In this document: one piece after another, positions 18,931 through 28,475 of the stretch
Layout of the letters: every line of letters starts with the position of its first letter
Numbering within the stretch: the first letter of the stretch is position 1
NCBI GenBank assembly: GCA_028282065.1
Contig: JANQIR010000200.1
Coordinates: 1 to 39,554 of the forward strand
Reading direction: 5' to 3'
DNA length: 39,554 bases
Source: Aestuariivirgaceae bacterium
GTDB taxonomy: Bacteria > Pseudomonadota > Alphaproteobacteria > Rhizobiales > Aestuariivirgaceae
Notes under the pieces: model-generated
Seen by the model: only the letters and a program-made list of their open reading frames with translations
What the model was told of the DNA's origin: nothing
Databases searched by the model: none
Translations under genes and position numbers: made by a program

Positions 18931-20042
18931 CGTCGGAACCCCAACCCTTTTAGGTTGTCCAAAACACGTCCGGCGATTTCCGTAAGGCCCGCGTCCCCGC
19001 CGACCTCGCACGGCTTCAGGTCGCCTGGCGCGAAGGCATCACGCACCGCAGCATCCAGAAGCCGTCCAGCTTCGGCTAGCTTATCGCTGTTGTAACGTTC
19101 ACCCAGCCAATCGAGCATCATCGCGCCAGACAGGAACATTGCCGTGGGATTGGCCCTGCCCGTGCCGATGATGTCCGGAGCGGTGCCGTGGCATGGCTGA
19201 AACAGCGCATGCTTCATACCGATATCCGCAGAAGGCGCCATGCCCATGCCCCCCATCAGGGCCGCTCCTGCGTCCGACAGGATGTCACCGAACATATTCT
19301 CCGTCACCAGGACATCGAAGTCCCATGGGTTTCGCAACATGGCCAGGGCCGTCGCATCGACATAACGGTGATCCGTGGCAATGCCGGGAAACCCTTCGGC
19401 ACGTTCATCGAAGATCTTCCGGAAGAAGGCAAAACTGCCGAACACGTTCGCCTTGTCGACACAGGTCAGCTTTCCCGGCGTTCCCAGCCGCTCGCACCGG
19501 CTGCGCGTATAGGCAAAGGCAAAATCGAACAGCCGCTCCGATGCCTTGCGGGTTATGACCATGGTTTCGCGCGCCTCGTCGTCACCGGTCATGTCCGTCT
19601 TGCCACGAGAAGCGAACAGACCTTCCGTCGATTCCCGTATCAGCACGAAATCCACAGACCGGGCTTTCGGGTCCGACAGCGGCACCGGAAAACCCGGAAA
19701 CGTCTTGACCGGACGGACACCGGCAAACAGCTCGAAAATCTCGCGCAGATCTATCTGAGGCGCGATTTCCCGGCCGTCCGGATAGCGGATATGCGGCAGC
19801 CCCATGGCACCCAAAACCATCACATCAGCCACTTCGGCCCGCTTCACCACGTCATCGGGCAAGGCCGCGCCGGTTTCGGCATAGACAGTCGCACCTGCTT
19901 CAAGCATCTCATAGTGCAGGGAAAATCCACCAATCCGCCCGGCCAGGACGTCAAACGCCGCAAGGCAAGGCTCAATAACCTCCCGTCCGATCCCATCGCC
20001 AGGCAGGACCGCAACATGAATGCTGTTCGATGAGGACACCAT
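18927..20042 (-). CDS. Isocitrate/isopropylmalate dehydrogenase-family beta-decarboxylating dehydrogenase
   Basis: A 371-residue hydroxyacid dehydrogenase. Family motifs are VAVLPGDGIGREVIEP, the substrate helix IDLREIFELFAGVRPVKTF, the VLIRESTEGLFAS loop, DKANVFGSFAFFR and ENMFGDILSDAGAALMGGMGMAPSADIG. The context is not leucine biosynthesis (no leuCD), and paralogues of this kind act on tartrate, homoisocitrate-like or other 3-substituted malates. AGAGG nine bases upstream supports the ATG. It diverges from the GntR gene across an ATGTATACGTT site, so it probably belongs to the sugar-acid regulon. The precise substrate is open. Confidence 0.85.
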   Translation of the reverse strand: MVSSSNSIHVAVLPGDGIGREVIEPCLAAFDVLAGRIGGFSLHYEMLEAGATVYAETGAALPDDVVKRAEVADVMVLGAMGLPHIRYPDGREIAPQIDLREIFELFAGVRPVKTFPGFPVPLSDPKARSVDFVLIRESTEGLFASRGKTDMTGDDEARETMVITRKASERLFDFAFAYTRSRCERLGTPGKLTCVDKANVFGSFAFFRKIFDERAEGFPGIATDHRYVDATALAMLRNPWDFDVLVTENMFGDILSDAGAALMGGMGMAPSADIGMKHALFQPCHGTAPDIIGTGRANPTAMFLSGAMMLDWLGERYNSDKLAEAGRLLDAAVRDAFAPGDLKPCEVGGDAGLTEIAGRVLDNLKGLGFRR

Positions 20043-20223
20043 GGGAATACACCTCTGATTGGTCGTTTCAAGACGGGGCAGTTTGAAACCAGCCTGCGGG
20101 AACAGCCGAACGACTGGCCGGCACGGACAGATGCTCTTGGTTTAGTCCCTGTCGCGGCTTCGCCGCTCCCCGCCTTGTCTGTTGAAGAGCTCCAATAGAC
20201 GCGCTTCACACCTTTGAGTCAAT

Positions 20224-20234
20224 AACGTATACAT
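20224..20234. promoter_or_regulatory. AACGTATACAT motif upstream of the GntR gene, candidate autoregulatory operator
   Basis: This is the exact reverse complement of the 11-mer at 18057-18067. It lies 36 bp before the GntR start and about 180 bp before the divergent IMDH-like gene. The rest of the 227-bp gap shows only a short GCGGC-TTC-GCCGC hairpin (20154-20166) and no gene. Confidence 0.55.
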
Positions 20235-20269
20235 TAATTTCAGGAGAACCCCGACCGGAGGCCCCAACA

Positions 20270-20965
20270 ATGGACCAGGCAAGCAAGCCGCTTTCGGGCG
20301 CGCACAAGGCGTCCGGGCTGGTGGCGCGGGCCTATCACGAGATCAAGGCGCGCATTCTGTCCAACCATTATCCCGGCAACCACACGGCACTGGAAAGCGC
20401 ATTGGCCGAAGACCTGGGCATGAGCCGCACGCCCGTCCGCGAGGCCCTGATACGGCTGGAACGCGAGCGGCTGGTTGAGGTTATCCCAAGACGCGGTATG
20501 CGGGTCCTGCCCGTATCGGCCGGGGAAATGCGCGAAATCTATGAAGTGCTGACCTGCCTTGAGGCACAGGCGGCGTGGCGGCTGGCAACCGCAAATCCCG
20601 ATCATCGCAAGCTGCAACCCATGTTTGATGCGGTGTCGGACATGGAAGCAGCGCTGCGGCATCGTGACCTGAACCGTTGGGCACGCGGTGACGAGGCGTT
20701 TCACACCCACCTCTTGAAACTGGCAGGCAACGAACGGCTCAGCGACCTGGCGGCCACCGTGGCCGACCAGGCTCAACGCACCCGCATGATCACCTTGCAC
20801 CTGCGACCACCGCCAACACGGTCAAACGATGATCATCGTGCACTTCTCAAAGCCATCGCCGCAGGGGACGCGGACTTGGCAAGAGATATCCACACCAGAC
20901 ACCGCCGGCAGGCGATGAATGTGCTGTGCGGCCTGCTTGAACAGCTCGAAAGTGACGGACTGTAA
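20270..20965 (+). CDS. GntR-family regulator, FadR/FCD subfamily
   Basis: A 231-residue regulator. The N-terminal winged helix (about residues 18-85) reads ARAYHEIKARILSNHYPGN, EDLGMSRTPVREALIRLE and VEVIPRRGMRVLPVS. The all-helical FCD domain follows, with the metal/ligand histidines plausibly in DEAFHTHLLKLAGN and the DDHRALLKAIAAGD helix. FCD regulators usually sense carboxylates or sugar acids, which suits the enzymes alongside. GGAGG stands eight bases before the ATG. An ATGTATACGTT-type site lies in its own promoter and in the promoter shared by the DenD-like gene and the SDR. Confidence 0.92.
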   Translation: MDQASKPLSGAHKASGLVARAYHEIKARILSNHYPGNHTALESALAEDLGMSRTPVREALIRLERERLVEVIPRRGMRVLPVSAGEMREIYEVLTCLEAQAAWRLATANPDHRKLQPMFDAVSDMEAALRHRDLNRWARGDEAFHTHLLKLAGNERLSDLAATVADQAQRTRMITLHLRPPPTRSNDDHRALLKAIAAGDADLARDIHTRHRRQAMNVLCGLLEQLESDGL

Positions 20966-21049
20966 GCCGCCTTCATCCGGAAGCTGGATGTTAACCAAGC
21001 TAGGCTATCTTCCAGGAAATTCGTTCTGCCCCAGAGCAACCGGTGAATC

Positions 21050-23779
21050 GTGTTTTTGTCCGCCAAGATTGCCCGTTCGATCGGCCACAAGATCATGGCC
21101 GTCGTGATTGTTTCTGTCGTCGTCTCGGTCACCGCGGCATCCGGCCTGTTCACCTGGATACAGACCGAAGGGAACATTCGCGCCAGGCAGGCGCAGGCAA
21201 CGGCAACCGCGCAGGTATTTGCATCGGTTGTTGCCCCGCACGTTGCTCACGGCAACAAAGCCCAGGCACTGAACGCGCTGCGCGCCATTGGAAAAATGCC
21301 GTCCGTCCCCTATGTCGTTATCACCGATAAGAACGGGAAGCCGTTCGCCGCCCTTGGGGGCGCAGTGCTTGTAAAATCCGGCGAACGGTCGGCACCGCAA
21401 AGCGATGACCACGACACGACATCCGTATGGTCAATGCTCAGCGACCCGACCGTGTTCACTGAGATTCCCATTGTGAACGCCGGAGAGCCGGTCGGCAGTC
21501 TGCTTCTGCTGAGCGACATCTCCGACCTCCGGGGCCGCTTGCTCGAAAGCATGTGGAACACACTTTTGATAGCCTCGCTGGCCGGCATTATTGGTGTATT
21601 GGTCACCTATCGGATGAGAACCCGCATCACCGATCCGATCAATACCCTGACCGGCGCCATGAGCGAGGTCCGCAAAAGCCACGACTATTCGACCCGCGTC
21701 AAACGCTCCAGCAATGACGAGACCGGCGTTCTGGTTGACGCCTTCAACGACATGCTGGACCAGATCAGCACCCGCGACCGCGAACTGTCCGAACACCGCG
21801 AGAATCTTGAGCAAACCGTTGATCAGCGCACACGTGAGCTGCGGCTTGCAAAGGAAGACGCTGAAGCCGCCAATGCCGCCAAATCCGACTTTCTGGCAAC
21901 CATGAGCCATGAAATCAGGACGCCGATGAACGGTGTAATGGTCATGGCCGAACTGCTGGCCGGAGCCAAACTGCCGGCGCGCCACCAGCGCTATGCGGAG
22001 GTCATTGTTCGTTCGGGACGCGGATTGCTGTGCATCATCAACGACATCCTCGATCTGTCGAAGATCGAGTCGGGAAATCTCGAACTCGAGGAAGTGCCTG
22101 TCAGGCCCGGCACCATCGTGGAAGATGTCATGAGTCTTTTCTGGGAACGCGCCTCCGGCAAAGGGCTGGACCTTGCAGCTTTTGTCGCACCGGACGTTCC
22201 TGCGGAGATATCGGCCGACCCGGTCCGCCTGAATCAGGTTCTCACCAATCTGACAAACAACGCGCTGAAATTCACCGAGCAAGGTCATGTGGCGATTTCC
22301 ATACGCCGCATCGCCGGTCAGGGTTCTGCTTCAACGGCAAAACCACTGTTGGAATTCGCGGTCGTCGATACCGGCATCGGCATTGCCGAAGACAAACTGG
22401 ATCACGTTTTCGACGCCTTCGCCCAGGCCGATCAGTCAACCACACGAAAATTTGGAGGCACAGGCCTCGGCCTGGCCATCTGCAAGCGGCTTGTCGATGC
22501 CATGGGCGGAACACTCAAGGTCGAAAGCAAGGCAGGTCAAGGTTCCCGGTTCTCCTTCTGCGTACCGGAACATGCCTTGAAACCCGCCCCTCAACTGCCC
22601 GATATCTCAAGGCTGCCCCACCGACGCGCCGCAGTCGCCGTTCGCGGCAAGGCCTCCCGGCAGGCATTGGCGGGATACCTCAATGTAAACGGCTTTGAGG
22701 TGGAAATCCTGATGCCGGGCAAGAACGGCTACGACGTGATCTTTGCCGATGCGGACATTTTACGTGAAAGCCCCGACCTCGGCACCGGAAGCACGCCTGT
22801 CATTGTCATTTCCGCTCTCGGCGACGGTTTCGGCGAGGACGCGCTTTGCCGCGGCCTGGCGCAGGATCTGCTCATGCATCCCGTCACGCGCTCTGATATA
22901 CGCGACATGGTCAAACGCTTGATTTCCGGCGCTTTGCGTGGGCCGGAAGCCATCTCCGCCGTACTGCAGCCGGAAAGCACATTGCCGAGCTTTAGCCACG
23001 TTCGCCTGCTCGTCGCCGACGACAACGCAGTCAACAGAGAGATCGTCATTGAAGTCCTGCGGCAGTTGCAGATCGACGCCGATGTCGTGTCTGACGGTCA
23101 GGAGGCCTTTGATGCCTGGTCCGCCGGCCAATACGACCTCATCTTTATGGACTGCAGCATGCCGGTGATGGACGGATATGAAGCAACCCGGCTGATCCGC
23201 GACCATGAAACAGCCAACCGATTGCGGCGCACGCCCGTGGTCGCGCTGACCGCGCAGGTTGCCGGTGAGGTCATCAAACAGACCAAGGATGCCGGCATGG
23301 ACGATTTCGTGTCCAAGCCCTTCACCATCAATGCGATCGCGGAGTGTATTGGCAGGTGGGTGGAAACACCTGCCGAAATACCTGCAACCGAACCTACCGA
23401 GACACCTTCCCGGCCAGCCTTGGATCAGCGGCATTCAGATACGATCGACTATGACGTGATTGCCAATCTCAGGGCCATGACCGGCGGTGAAGCCCTCATC
23501 TCCAAGGTTGTCAGGCTCTACCTGACCCACGCACCCGAAGCGTTCCAAAAGCTGAAACAGGTCGAGCCAGATGAGCGCAAGGCACTGCGCGATGCCGCCC
23601 ACGCCCTGAAGTCCATGAGCGCCAATATCGGCGCCGTCCGCATGGCGAAAGCCTGCGAAACCATTGAAACGGCGGCGCAGGGCGACGAGCCCTTCGACGC
23701 ACAGACCATGATCGGCGACGTGGAGCGGGAGCTGAGTTCGGCGATAGCCGGGCTCACCGCCCTTGCCGAAGCCGCCTGA
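21050..23779 (+). CDS. Hybrid histidine kinase with HAMP, HisKA/HATPase, degenerate receiver, receiver and HPt
   Basis: A 909-residue membrane-bound phosphorelay protein starting at GTG. TM1 is at about residues 14-37, an extracytoplasmic sensor at 38-165, TM2 at 170-188 and HAMP at 190-245. HisKA has the phospho-His287 in [10 protein letters not shown]. HATPase boxes are [19 protein letters not shown] and GGTGLGLAI. Residues about 525-625 read as a receiver without the N-terminal acidic pair, although [10 protein letters not shown] keeps a possible Asp567. A complete receiver follows with Asp656/657, phospho-acceptor Asp701 ([13 protein letters not shown]) and Lys756. The HPt histidine is His851 ([14 protein letters not shown]). 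No response regulator is adjacent, so the output partner and stimulus are unknown. Confidence 0.93.
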   Translation: MFLSAKIARSIGHKIMAVVIVSVVVSVTAASGLFTWIQTEGNIRARQAQATATAQVFASVVAPHVAHGNKAQALNALRAIGKMPSVPYVVITDKNGKPFAALGGAVLVKSGERSAPQSDDHDTTSVWSMLSDPTVFTEIPIVNAGEPVGSLLLLSDISDLRGRLLESMWNTLLIASLAGIIGVLVTYRMRTRITDPINTLTGAMSEVRKSHDYSTRVKRSSNDETGVLVDAFNDMLDQISTRDRELSEHRENLEQTVDQRTRELRLAKEDAEAANAAKSDFLATMSHEIRTPMNGVMVMAELLAGAKLPARHQRYAEVIVRSGRGLLCIINDILDLSKIESGNLELEEVPVRPGTIVEDVMSLFWERASGKGLDLAAFVAPDVPAEISADPVRLNQVLTNLTNNALKFTEQGHVAISIRRIAGQGSASTAKPLLEFAVVDTGIGIAEDKLDHVFDAFAQADQSTTRKFGGTGLGLAICKRLVDAMGGTLKVESKAGQGSRFSFCVPEHALKPAPQLPDISRLPHRRAAVAVRGKASRQALAGYLNVNGFEVEILMPGKNGYDVIFADADILRESPDLGTGSTPVIVISALGDGFGEDALCRGLAQDLLMHPVTRSDIRDMVKRLISGALRGPEAISAVLQPESTLPSFSHVRLLVADDNAVNREIVIEVLRQLQIDADVVSDGQEAFDAWSAGQYDLIFMDCSMPVMDGYEATRLIRDHETANRLRRTPVVALTAQVAGEVIKQTKDAGMDDFVSKPFTINAIAECIGRWVETPAEIPATEPTETPSRPALDQRHSDTIDYDVIANLRAMTGGEALISKVVRLYLTHAPEAFQKLKQVEPDERKALRDAAHALKSMSANIGAVRMAKACETIETAAQGDEPFDAQTMIGDVERELSSAIAGLTALAEAA

Positions 23780-23916
23780 TCCGTTCGAATGCGCGCCCGC
23801 TTTGATGAACCTGCCATGCGACGACGTTGCGACATGACGCACCGGCCCTGTATCCTGTAAGACCCGCCTGCGTGGCTTGGAGTGTCCAGCAGCCCCGCGG
23901 AGCACAAGGTGCAATC

Positions 23917-25278
23917 ATGAACGAAACCATTCCGGTCACCTCAGATCAAGGACCTAAGGACAGACTACGTGAACGCATCCGCGGGCGCACCGCCCGCATT
24001 GGCGTGTGCGGCCTTGGCTATGTCGGCCTGCCGCTATGCGTTGCAACCGCGCAGCAGGGCTTCAAGGTGTCCGGATTTGACATCAACGAGGCACGGGTCG
24101 ATGAGCTTAACGGCGGGCGCTCAGGGATAGGCGCGGTCAGCGACGAGGAACTGCAAACCCTGATCGCCCAAGACACGTTTTCTGCCAGTCAGGATCCCTC
24201 GGGCCTGGCCGACTGCGATGTTATTCTCATTTGCGTGCCCACGCCTTTGACCCGTCATCGTGAGCCCGATCTCCAATATGTCCGCGCAACTGCCGAAACC
24301 ATTGCCGCCAACCAGCGCCCGGGGCAGCTGGTTGTCCTGGAATCCACCACCTATCCCGGCACGACAAACGAAGTCATCCGGCCGATCCTGGAACAGCACG
24401 GACTGAAGTCCGGCAGCGATTTCTTTCTTGGCTTCTCGCCGGAACGCGAGGACCCCGGCAACCGTCACTTCGATACCGCCAGCATCCCGAAGGTCGTTTC
24501 CGGAGATGGCGATACAGCACGCGAACTTGCAGTTCTGTTCTATGACGCTGTCGTGGATCAGGTCGTCCCGGTATCGACAAACCAGACGGCCGAAGCCGTC
24601 AAGCTGACCGAGAACATATTCCGTGCCGTCAACATCGCATTGGTGAACGAATTGAAGGTCGTCTATGACGCCATGGGCATAGATGTCTGGGAAGTCATCG
24701 ATGCGGCAAAGACCAAGCCTTTCGGATACATGCCGTTCTATCCGGGCCCCGGCCTCGGCGGTCACTGCATACCGATCGACCCGTTCTATCTGACCTGGAA
24801 ATCGCGCGAATATGACCTGTCGACACGGTTTATCGAGCTGGCCGGAGAAATCAATGTCGCCATGCCGCGCTTTGTCGTGGACCGTCTGGCGCAGGCCCTG
24901 AATGACCGCTCCGGCCGGGCACTGGCAAAGGCCCGGATTCTGCTGATCGGCATGGCATACAAAAAGAATGTCGAGGATATTCGCGAAAGCCCATCGTTCA
25001 AACTGATGCAGCTTATCGAGCAGCGCGGTGCGACAGTCGACTATCACGACCCGTTCGTAGATGAAATTCCCGGCACCCGGGAACACCCGGAGTACCAGGG
25101 CAGAAAGTCTGTTTCGCTGACAAAGGACAGCGTTGCCGGATTTGATGCCGTGCTGATCTCGACCGACCACGACACGGTCGACTATGCGCTGATCGCCAAC
25201 GCCGCATCACTCATTGTCGATACGCGCAATGTCTTCGCGCGCCTCGGGCTGGATATGTCGAACGTCGTCAAGGCTTGA
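23917..25278 (+). CDS. Nucleotide-sugar dehydrogenase (UDP-N-acetylglucosamine/UDP-glucose dehydrogenase family, WbpA-like)
   Basis: A 453-residue enzyme that oxidises C6 of a UDP-sugar to the uronic acid for surface polysaccharide. Motifs are RIGVCGLGYVGLPLC (NAD), CVPTPLTRHREPDL, STTYPGTTNEV, FSPEREDPGN, KLTENIFRAVNIALVNE and the catalytic GPGLGGHCIPIDPFYL with Cys284. A C-terminal NAD/UDP-binding domain carries GMAYKKNVEDIRESP. The STTYPGTT/FSPEREDPGN pair points to the WbpA/TviB branch (UDP-GlcNAc or UDP-GalNAc type) more than to Ugd. ATG at 23917 was chosen because AAGGTG precedes it and the family N-terminus fits. It converges on an export lipoprotein gene. Confidence 0.92.
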   Translation: MNETIPVTSDQGPKDRLRERIRGRTARIGVCGLGYVGLPLCVATAQQGFKVSGFDINEARVDELNGGRSGIGAVSDEELQTLIAQDTFSASQDPSGLADCDVILICVPTPLTRHREPDLQYVRATAETIAANQRPGQLVVLESTTYPGTTNEVIRPILEQHGLKSGSDFFLGFSPEREDPGNRHFDTASIPKVVSGDGDTARELAVLFYDAVVDQVVPVSTNQTAEAVKLTENIFRAVNIALVNELKVVYDAMGIDVWEVIDAAKTKPFGYMPFYPGPGLGGHCIPIDPFYLTWKSREYDLSTRFIELAGEINVAMPRFVVDRLAQALNDRSGRALAKARILLIGMAYKKNVEDIRESPSFKLMQLIEQRGATVDYHDPFVDEIPGTREHPEYQGRKSVSLTKDSVAGFDAVLISTDHDTVDYALIANAASLIVDTRNVFARLGLDMSNVVKA

Positions 25279-25326
25279 GGGCAGCTGCGGTCATAACCTG
25301 CACAAGCACAGCCGTAAGGTGAGGGG

Positions 25327-25938
25327 TTACCTGACGTCGGGAACGCGAATCACATCGCCAGGCGTAAGCGGTGGCAGTTCGGCAACCCGGTAGGCCCGTT
25401 CACCGGTCTGACCAGACCTGGTCAGATAGACCATCTTGGTGTCGGCACGGCGTGTATATCCGCCCGCCAGGGCAACGATGCCAGCCAGATCAAGCCCCTG
25501 CTTGAAATTGTATTCGCCCGGGCGCTGCACCTCGCCGATCACATAGACCGGCTTCGCGATGTCGAGCAAAACGCTGACCTGAGGGTTGTCCAGCCCACCT
25601 TGATTGAGCCGTTCGGTGAGTGCCGCTTCCATGCCCCGCACGGTCAACCCGGCAACCGTCACCTCTCCCAACTGTGGAAAGGTCACCGTTCCACCGGGAT
25701 TGATTCGATAATTGCCGGAAAACTGATCCTGTCCGAACACCACAACCTTCAGGTTGTCGCCGGGTTCCAGCTTGTACCCGCCATCGGTGGAAGAAAGCGA
25801 TGACGTCTGCGGAATGTCTGGCGCAGGTTCCGTATCCGAAAGGGCGCATGCGGCCAATCCAAGCGCAAGCAGGACCAGCAAAGCAGTCCGCGCACTGATC
25901 CGGCAAACCGCCGCGATCGGGTCATTCAGCCGCGCCAT
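25327..25938 (-). CDS. Polysaccharide export outer-membrane lipoprotein (Wza/KpsD family, short form)
   Basis: A 203-residue secreted lipoprotein. A signal peptide (about residues 17-30) ends in the lipobox LAAC with Cys31. The Poly_export domain follows (GYKLEPGDNLKVVVFGQDQFSGNY, then PQLGEVTVAGLTVRGMEAAL). A single SLBB-like segment comes next (VYVIGEVQRPGEYNF), ending in TPGDVIRVP. The length is that of the minimal export proteins common in alphaproteobacteria, shorter than full Wza with its C-terminal helix. GAGG lies seven bases before the start. It converges on the nucleotide-sugar dehydrogenase, but no glycosyltransferase, Wzc or Wzx/Wzy gene is adjacent. Confidence 0.9.
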   Translation of the reverse strand: MARLNDPIAAVCRISARTALLVLLALGLAACALSDTEPAPDIPQTSSLSSTDGGYKLEPGDNLKVVVFGQDQFSGNYRINPGGTVTFPQLGEVTVAGLTVRGMEAALTERLNQGGLDNPQVSVLLDIAKPVYVIGEVQRPGEYNFKQGLDLAGIVALAGGYTRRADTKMVYLTRSGQTGERAYRVAELPPLTPGDVIRVPDVR

Positions 25939-26051
25939 CCGATAACCTCACCCCTCACCGGCAATCCGTTCAGCCGTCGTCCCCTTAATGCCTCGAATCA
26001 ATCATGTCCGTGGTTGACGGCGACAATATGGCAGAAGGTCTGACCAATCCT

Positions 26052-27311
26052 TTACAACGCCTCATAGCCGCTGACCATCATTCCGTCCAGCGGGATCGCC
26101 GTCTTTTGACCAGCAATCAAATCGGCACAAAGCCGTGCCGCACCGTGACTCATGGTCCATCCCATATGCCCCTGTCCGGTGTTGTACCACAGGTTGCGAT
26201 GCCGCGCCCGGCCGAGGATCGGCGTGCCCTCCGGCGTCATCGGCCTCAGGCCCGCCCAGTAGTCCGGCTGTCCATAGTCGGCGGCATTCGGAAACAGGCT
26301 TTGCGCCACATTCAGCATGTGCCGGAAATCGGACGGCGAGTGGGTGGTGGAATAGCCGGAAAACTCCGCCGTCGCGGTGATCCGCATACGATCGCCCATC
26401 GGGCAATAGGCAACGAGGCTTTCTTCATCGACACCGCCAAGACGTGGGACGTTATTGTAGCCGGCGGTTGGCACGGTCACCGAATATCCCTTGACCGGGT
26501 AGATCGGCAGGCTCACGCCAAGCTGCCTGGCCAGGTGGGGGCTGTAAACGCCAAGCGACAACACATAAAGATCAGCGGTTTCCCGTCCAGCGCCGGTCAC
26601 TACAGCCGTGACCTCATCACCCTGCGTCTCGAAACCGGTAACCTCTGTGCCGAATTTGAAGACAACCCCGCGCGCAGCCAGCCAATCGCCCAACCGCCGG
26701 GTGAACAGCCGGCAATCGCCGCTCTCATCGGTCCTGGCATAAAGCCCTCCGGCAAAACGGTCTTGCGATGGCGCCAGTGCCGGATCGAGTTCGGCGGCAC
26801 CTTTCGCATCGACGACATCGATATCGCAACCATTGCTCATCAAGATGTCAGCCTTGGCCGCTGCGGCATCCAGAGTGGATTGCGAGCGATACAGATATAA
26901 AAGCCCGCCGGTATTACCGTCATACTCCACACCTGTGGCCGCGCAGGTCTCATGGAACACCGATTGCGAATAGTTGCACAAGCGGACCTTGCGCGTCGTA
27001 TTGATCGCCGCACGCCCCGCCGTGCACTGGCGCCAGAACTTCCACATCCAGCTCCAGAATGCGGGATCCAGGCTCGGTTTGAACCTAAGGGCCTGATCAT
27101 CCCGCCAAAGCGACTTCAGCAGGATACCCGGCGCGGCCGGCGATGACCACGCATAGGAGTGCCCCGGGGCGAACAGGCCCGCATTGCCATAGCTGGTAAA
27201 GGACGCCGGCTGTTCCTCCCGGTCGATAACCGTGACGTCATGACCGTCCTTGTGCAGTTCATAGGCTGTCGTGACGCCGACAATCCCGGCGCCCAGTATG
27301 ATGACCTTCAT
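26052..27311 (-). CDS. DadA-like FAD-dependent amino acid dehydrogenase
   Basis: A 419-residue DAO-family flavoprotein. The FAD-binding motif is VIILGAGIVGVTTAYELHKD at the N-terminus, followed by SYGNAGLFAPGHSYAWSSP as in D-amino acid dehydrogenase DadA. Near the C-terminus are WAGLRPMTPEGTPILG and YNTGQGHMGWTMSHGAARL. Enzymes of this family oxidise D-amino acids (or glycine-type amines) to the 2-oxo acid and pass electrons to the respiratory chain. It is the last gene of a cluster with a thiamine-diphosphate decarboxylase and a YihU-like reductase, which suggests that it supplies a 2-oxo acid to the decarboxylase. The amino acid is unknown. Confidence 0.85.
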   Translation of the reverse strand: MKVIILGAGIVGVTTAYELHKDGHDVTVIDREEQPASFTSYGNAGLFAPGHSYAWSSPAAPGILLKSLWRDDQALRFKPSLDPAFWSWMWKFWRQCTAGRAAINTTRKVRLCNYSQSVFHETCAATGVEYDGNTGGLLYLYRSQSTLDAAAAKADILMSNGCDIDVVDAKGAAELDPALAPSQDRFAGGLYARTDESGDCRLFTRRLGDWLAARGVVFKFGTEVTGFETQGDEVTAVVTGAGRETADLYVLSLGVYSPHLARQLGVSLPIYPVKGYSVTVPTAGYNNVPRLGGVDEESLVAYCPMGDRMRITATAEFSGYSTTHSPSDFRHMLNVAQSLFPNAADYGQPDYWAGLRPMTPEGTPILGRARHRNLWYNTGQGHMGWTMSHGAARLCADLIAGQKTAIPLDGMMVSGYEAL

Positions 27312-27357
27312 TGGCCTTATCTCCCGTCAGGCCGGTTACCCGCCAAACGTCGGCCTG

Positions 27358-27930
27358 TCACGGCACCCCGCCGACCGCCTGTTTGAAACGCTGCCGCAGA
27401 AAATGCCCATCACGCGACGGTAATACGCGCTCGTGCTCGCCCGCATTGGCCTTGATCACACCGAGCACAGGTCCTTCCGCCCCCATGACCAGATTGCGCA
27501 ACTCCGTCATCTCGCTTTCGGTTCGCGCGGTAACTGTCCGCTGAAATCCGCAGGCCGATGCTATTTGGGCGAGATCCGGCCGGCCCGCCGTATGGCTCTT
27601 CTGGCCACCGGTCTCCCCATACGCCTCGTTGTCGATTACGACGATGGCGAGGTTTCGCGGCTGCGCCACACCAACGCTGGCAAGTCCGCCAAGCCCCATG
27701 AGCAGTTCGCCATCACCGGTGACGCACAAAACCCGCATGCCGGGTTGCGCCAGCGCCAACCCGAGCGCCATAGGCACCGCACCGCCCATAGCACTCCACA
27801 GATAGAAATTGTCCGCCCGGTCGGCCACTGCCGCGACATCATACGTCGGCGAACCGAGCCCTGTAACGATCAGCACATCACCGCCGCGCTGCGCCAGGAG
27901 AGACTTTACGGCTTTTCGCCGGTCCAGCAT
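27358..27930 (-). CDS. Thiamine-diphosphate-dependent 2-oxoacid decarboxylase, beta subunit (ComE-like)
   Basis: A 190-residue protein corresponding to the C-terminal, cofactor-binding half of ThDP decarboxylases. The ThDP motif begins GDGELLMGLGG and ends NLAIVVIDNEAYGETGGQ. FYLWSAMGGAVPMALGLALA is the preceding core helix. The size equals that of sulfopyruvate decarboxylase beta (ComE). ATG at 27930 was chosen because GGGGTG precedes it and it follows the alpha-subunit stop by 14 bases; the open frame further upstream overlaps that gene. The substrate may be sulfopyruvate, phosphonopyruvate or another 2-oxo acid. Confidence 0.83.
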   Translation of the reverse strand: MLDRRKAVKSLLAQRGGDVLIVTGLGSPTYDVAAVADRADNFYLWSAMGGAVPMALGLALAQPGMRVLCVTGDGELLMGLGGLASVGVAQPRNLAIVVIDNEAYGETGGQKSHTAGRPDLAQIASACGFQRTVTARTESEMTELRNLVMGAEGPVLGVIKANAGEHERVLPSRDGHFLRQRFKQAVGGVP

Positions 27931-27944
27931 GTCCAACACCCCTT

Positions 27945-28475
27945 TCAGAAGATCTTGGAGCCGATAAGGCGCTGCGACAGCAGGACGGCGACCGCACATT
28001 CACTGTCAAAACAGATGCGCGCCGCCGCCTCGACAATCTCCGCCACATCGTCAGGCCGCTCAGCCCGATAGACCAGGAACCCACTTCGCCTGAATGTCTC
28101 TTCACTCGCCTGCCCCATCGGAATCTGCCAGGGATTGAACTCGGCCCATTCCCCGCGCATCGTCACCAGCGTCAGAAAGGGAAATCCGCATACGGACAAA
28201 AGCGAGAACATGTTGACGCAGTTGCCGATACCGCTGGACTGCATCAGCATCACGCCACGCTGACCGCCGAGATCAGCGCCGGCGATCAGGGCAACGCCCT
28301 CTTCCTCCGTTGTCAGCACCGTCGTGATCAGGTCGGATGTCTCGTGACAGGCCTCTATCAGGCTGGAGTGGCCGGCGTCGGGCACATAAGCCACCTGCCT
28401 GATATCCTGCCGCATGAGTGCATCGAACACGCCCTGACGCCAGTCACCGTCCTGCCATTTATAATCTGCGGTCAT
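27945..28475 (-). CDS. Thiamine-diphosphate-dependent 2-oxoacid decarboxylase, alpha subunit (ComD-like)
   Basis: A 176-residue protein matching the N-terminal (Pyr) half of ThDP decarboxylases, the size of ComD. The cofactor-activating glutamate lies in LTTEEEGVALIAGADLGG. GVMLMQSSGIGNCVNMFSLL is the conserved helix. Where sulfopyruvate and phosphonopyruvate decarboxylases as I recall them have an EPEH-type loop before the MG, this protein has EFNPWQIPMGQ, so its substrate may differ. ATG at 28475 overlaps the stop of the reductase gene as ATGA. The beta subunit follows after 14 bases, giving a split two-subunit enzyme. Confidence 0.83.
   Translation of the reverse strand: MTADYKWQDGDWRQGVFDALMRQDIRQVAYVPDAGHSSLIEACHETSDLITTVLTTEEEGVALIAGADLGGQRGVMLMQSSGIGNCVNMFSLLSVCGFPFLTLVTMRGEWAEFNPWQIPMGQASEETFRRSGFLVYRAERPDDVAEIVEAAARICFDSECAVAVLLSQRLIGSKIF

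Noticed and set aside
25318-25959. 10-bp inverted repeat (GGTGAGGGGT and ACCCCTCACC) flanking the export lipoprotein gene, as ends of a mobile element
   Set aside because: The right copy coincides with the ribosome-binding region of the gene, the left touches its stop codon, and no transposase or target duplication is present; chance is likely.
27358-28475. Naming the decarboxylase genes comD and comE (sulfopyruvate decarboxylase)
   Set aside because: Size and cofactor motifs fit, but the substrate loop differs from the usual EPEH pattern, so the symbols would claim more than the sequence shows.
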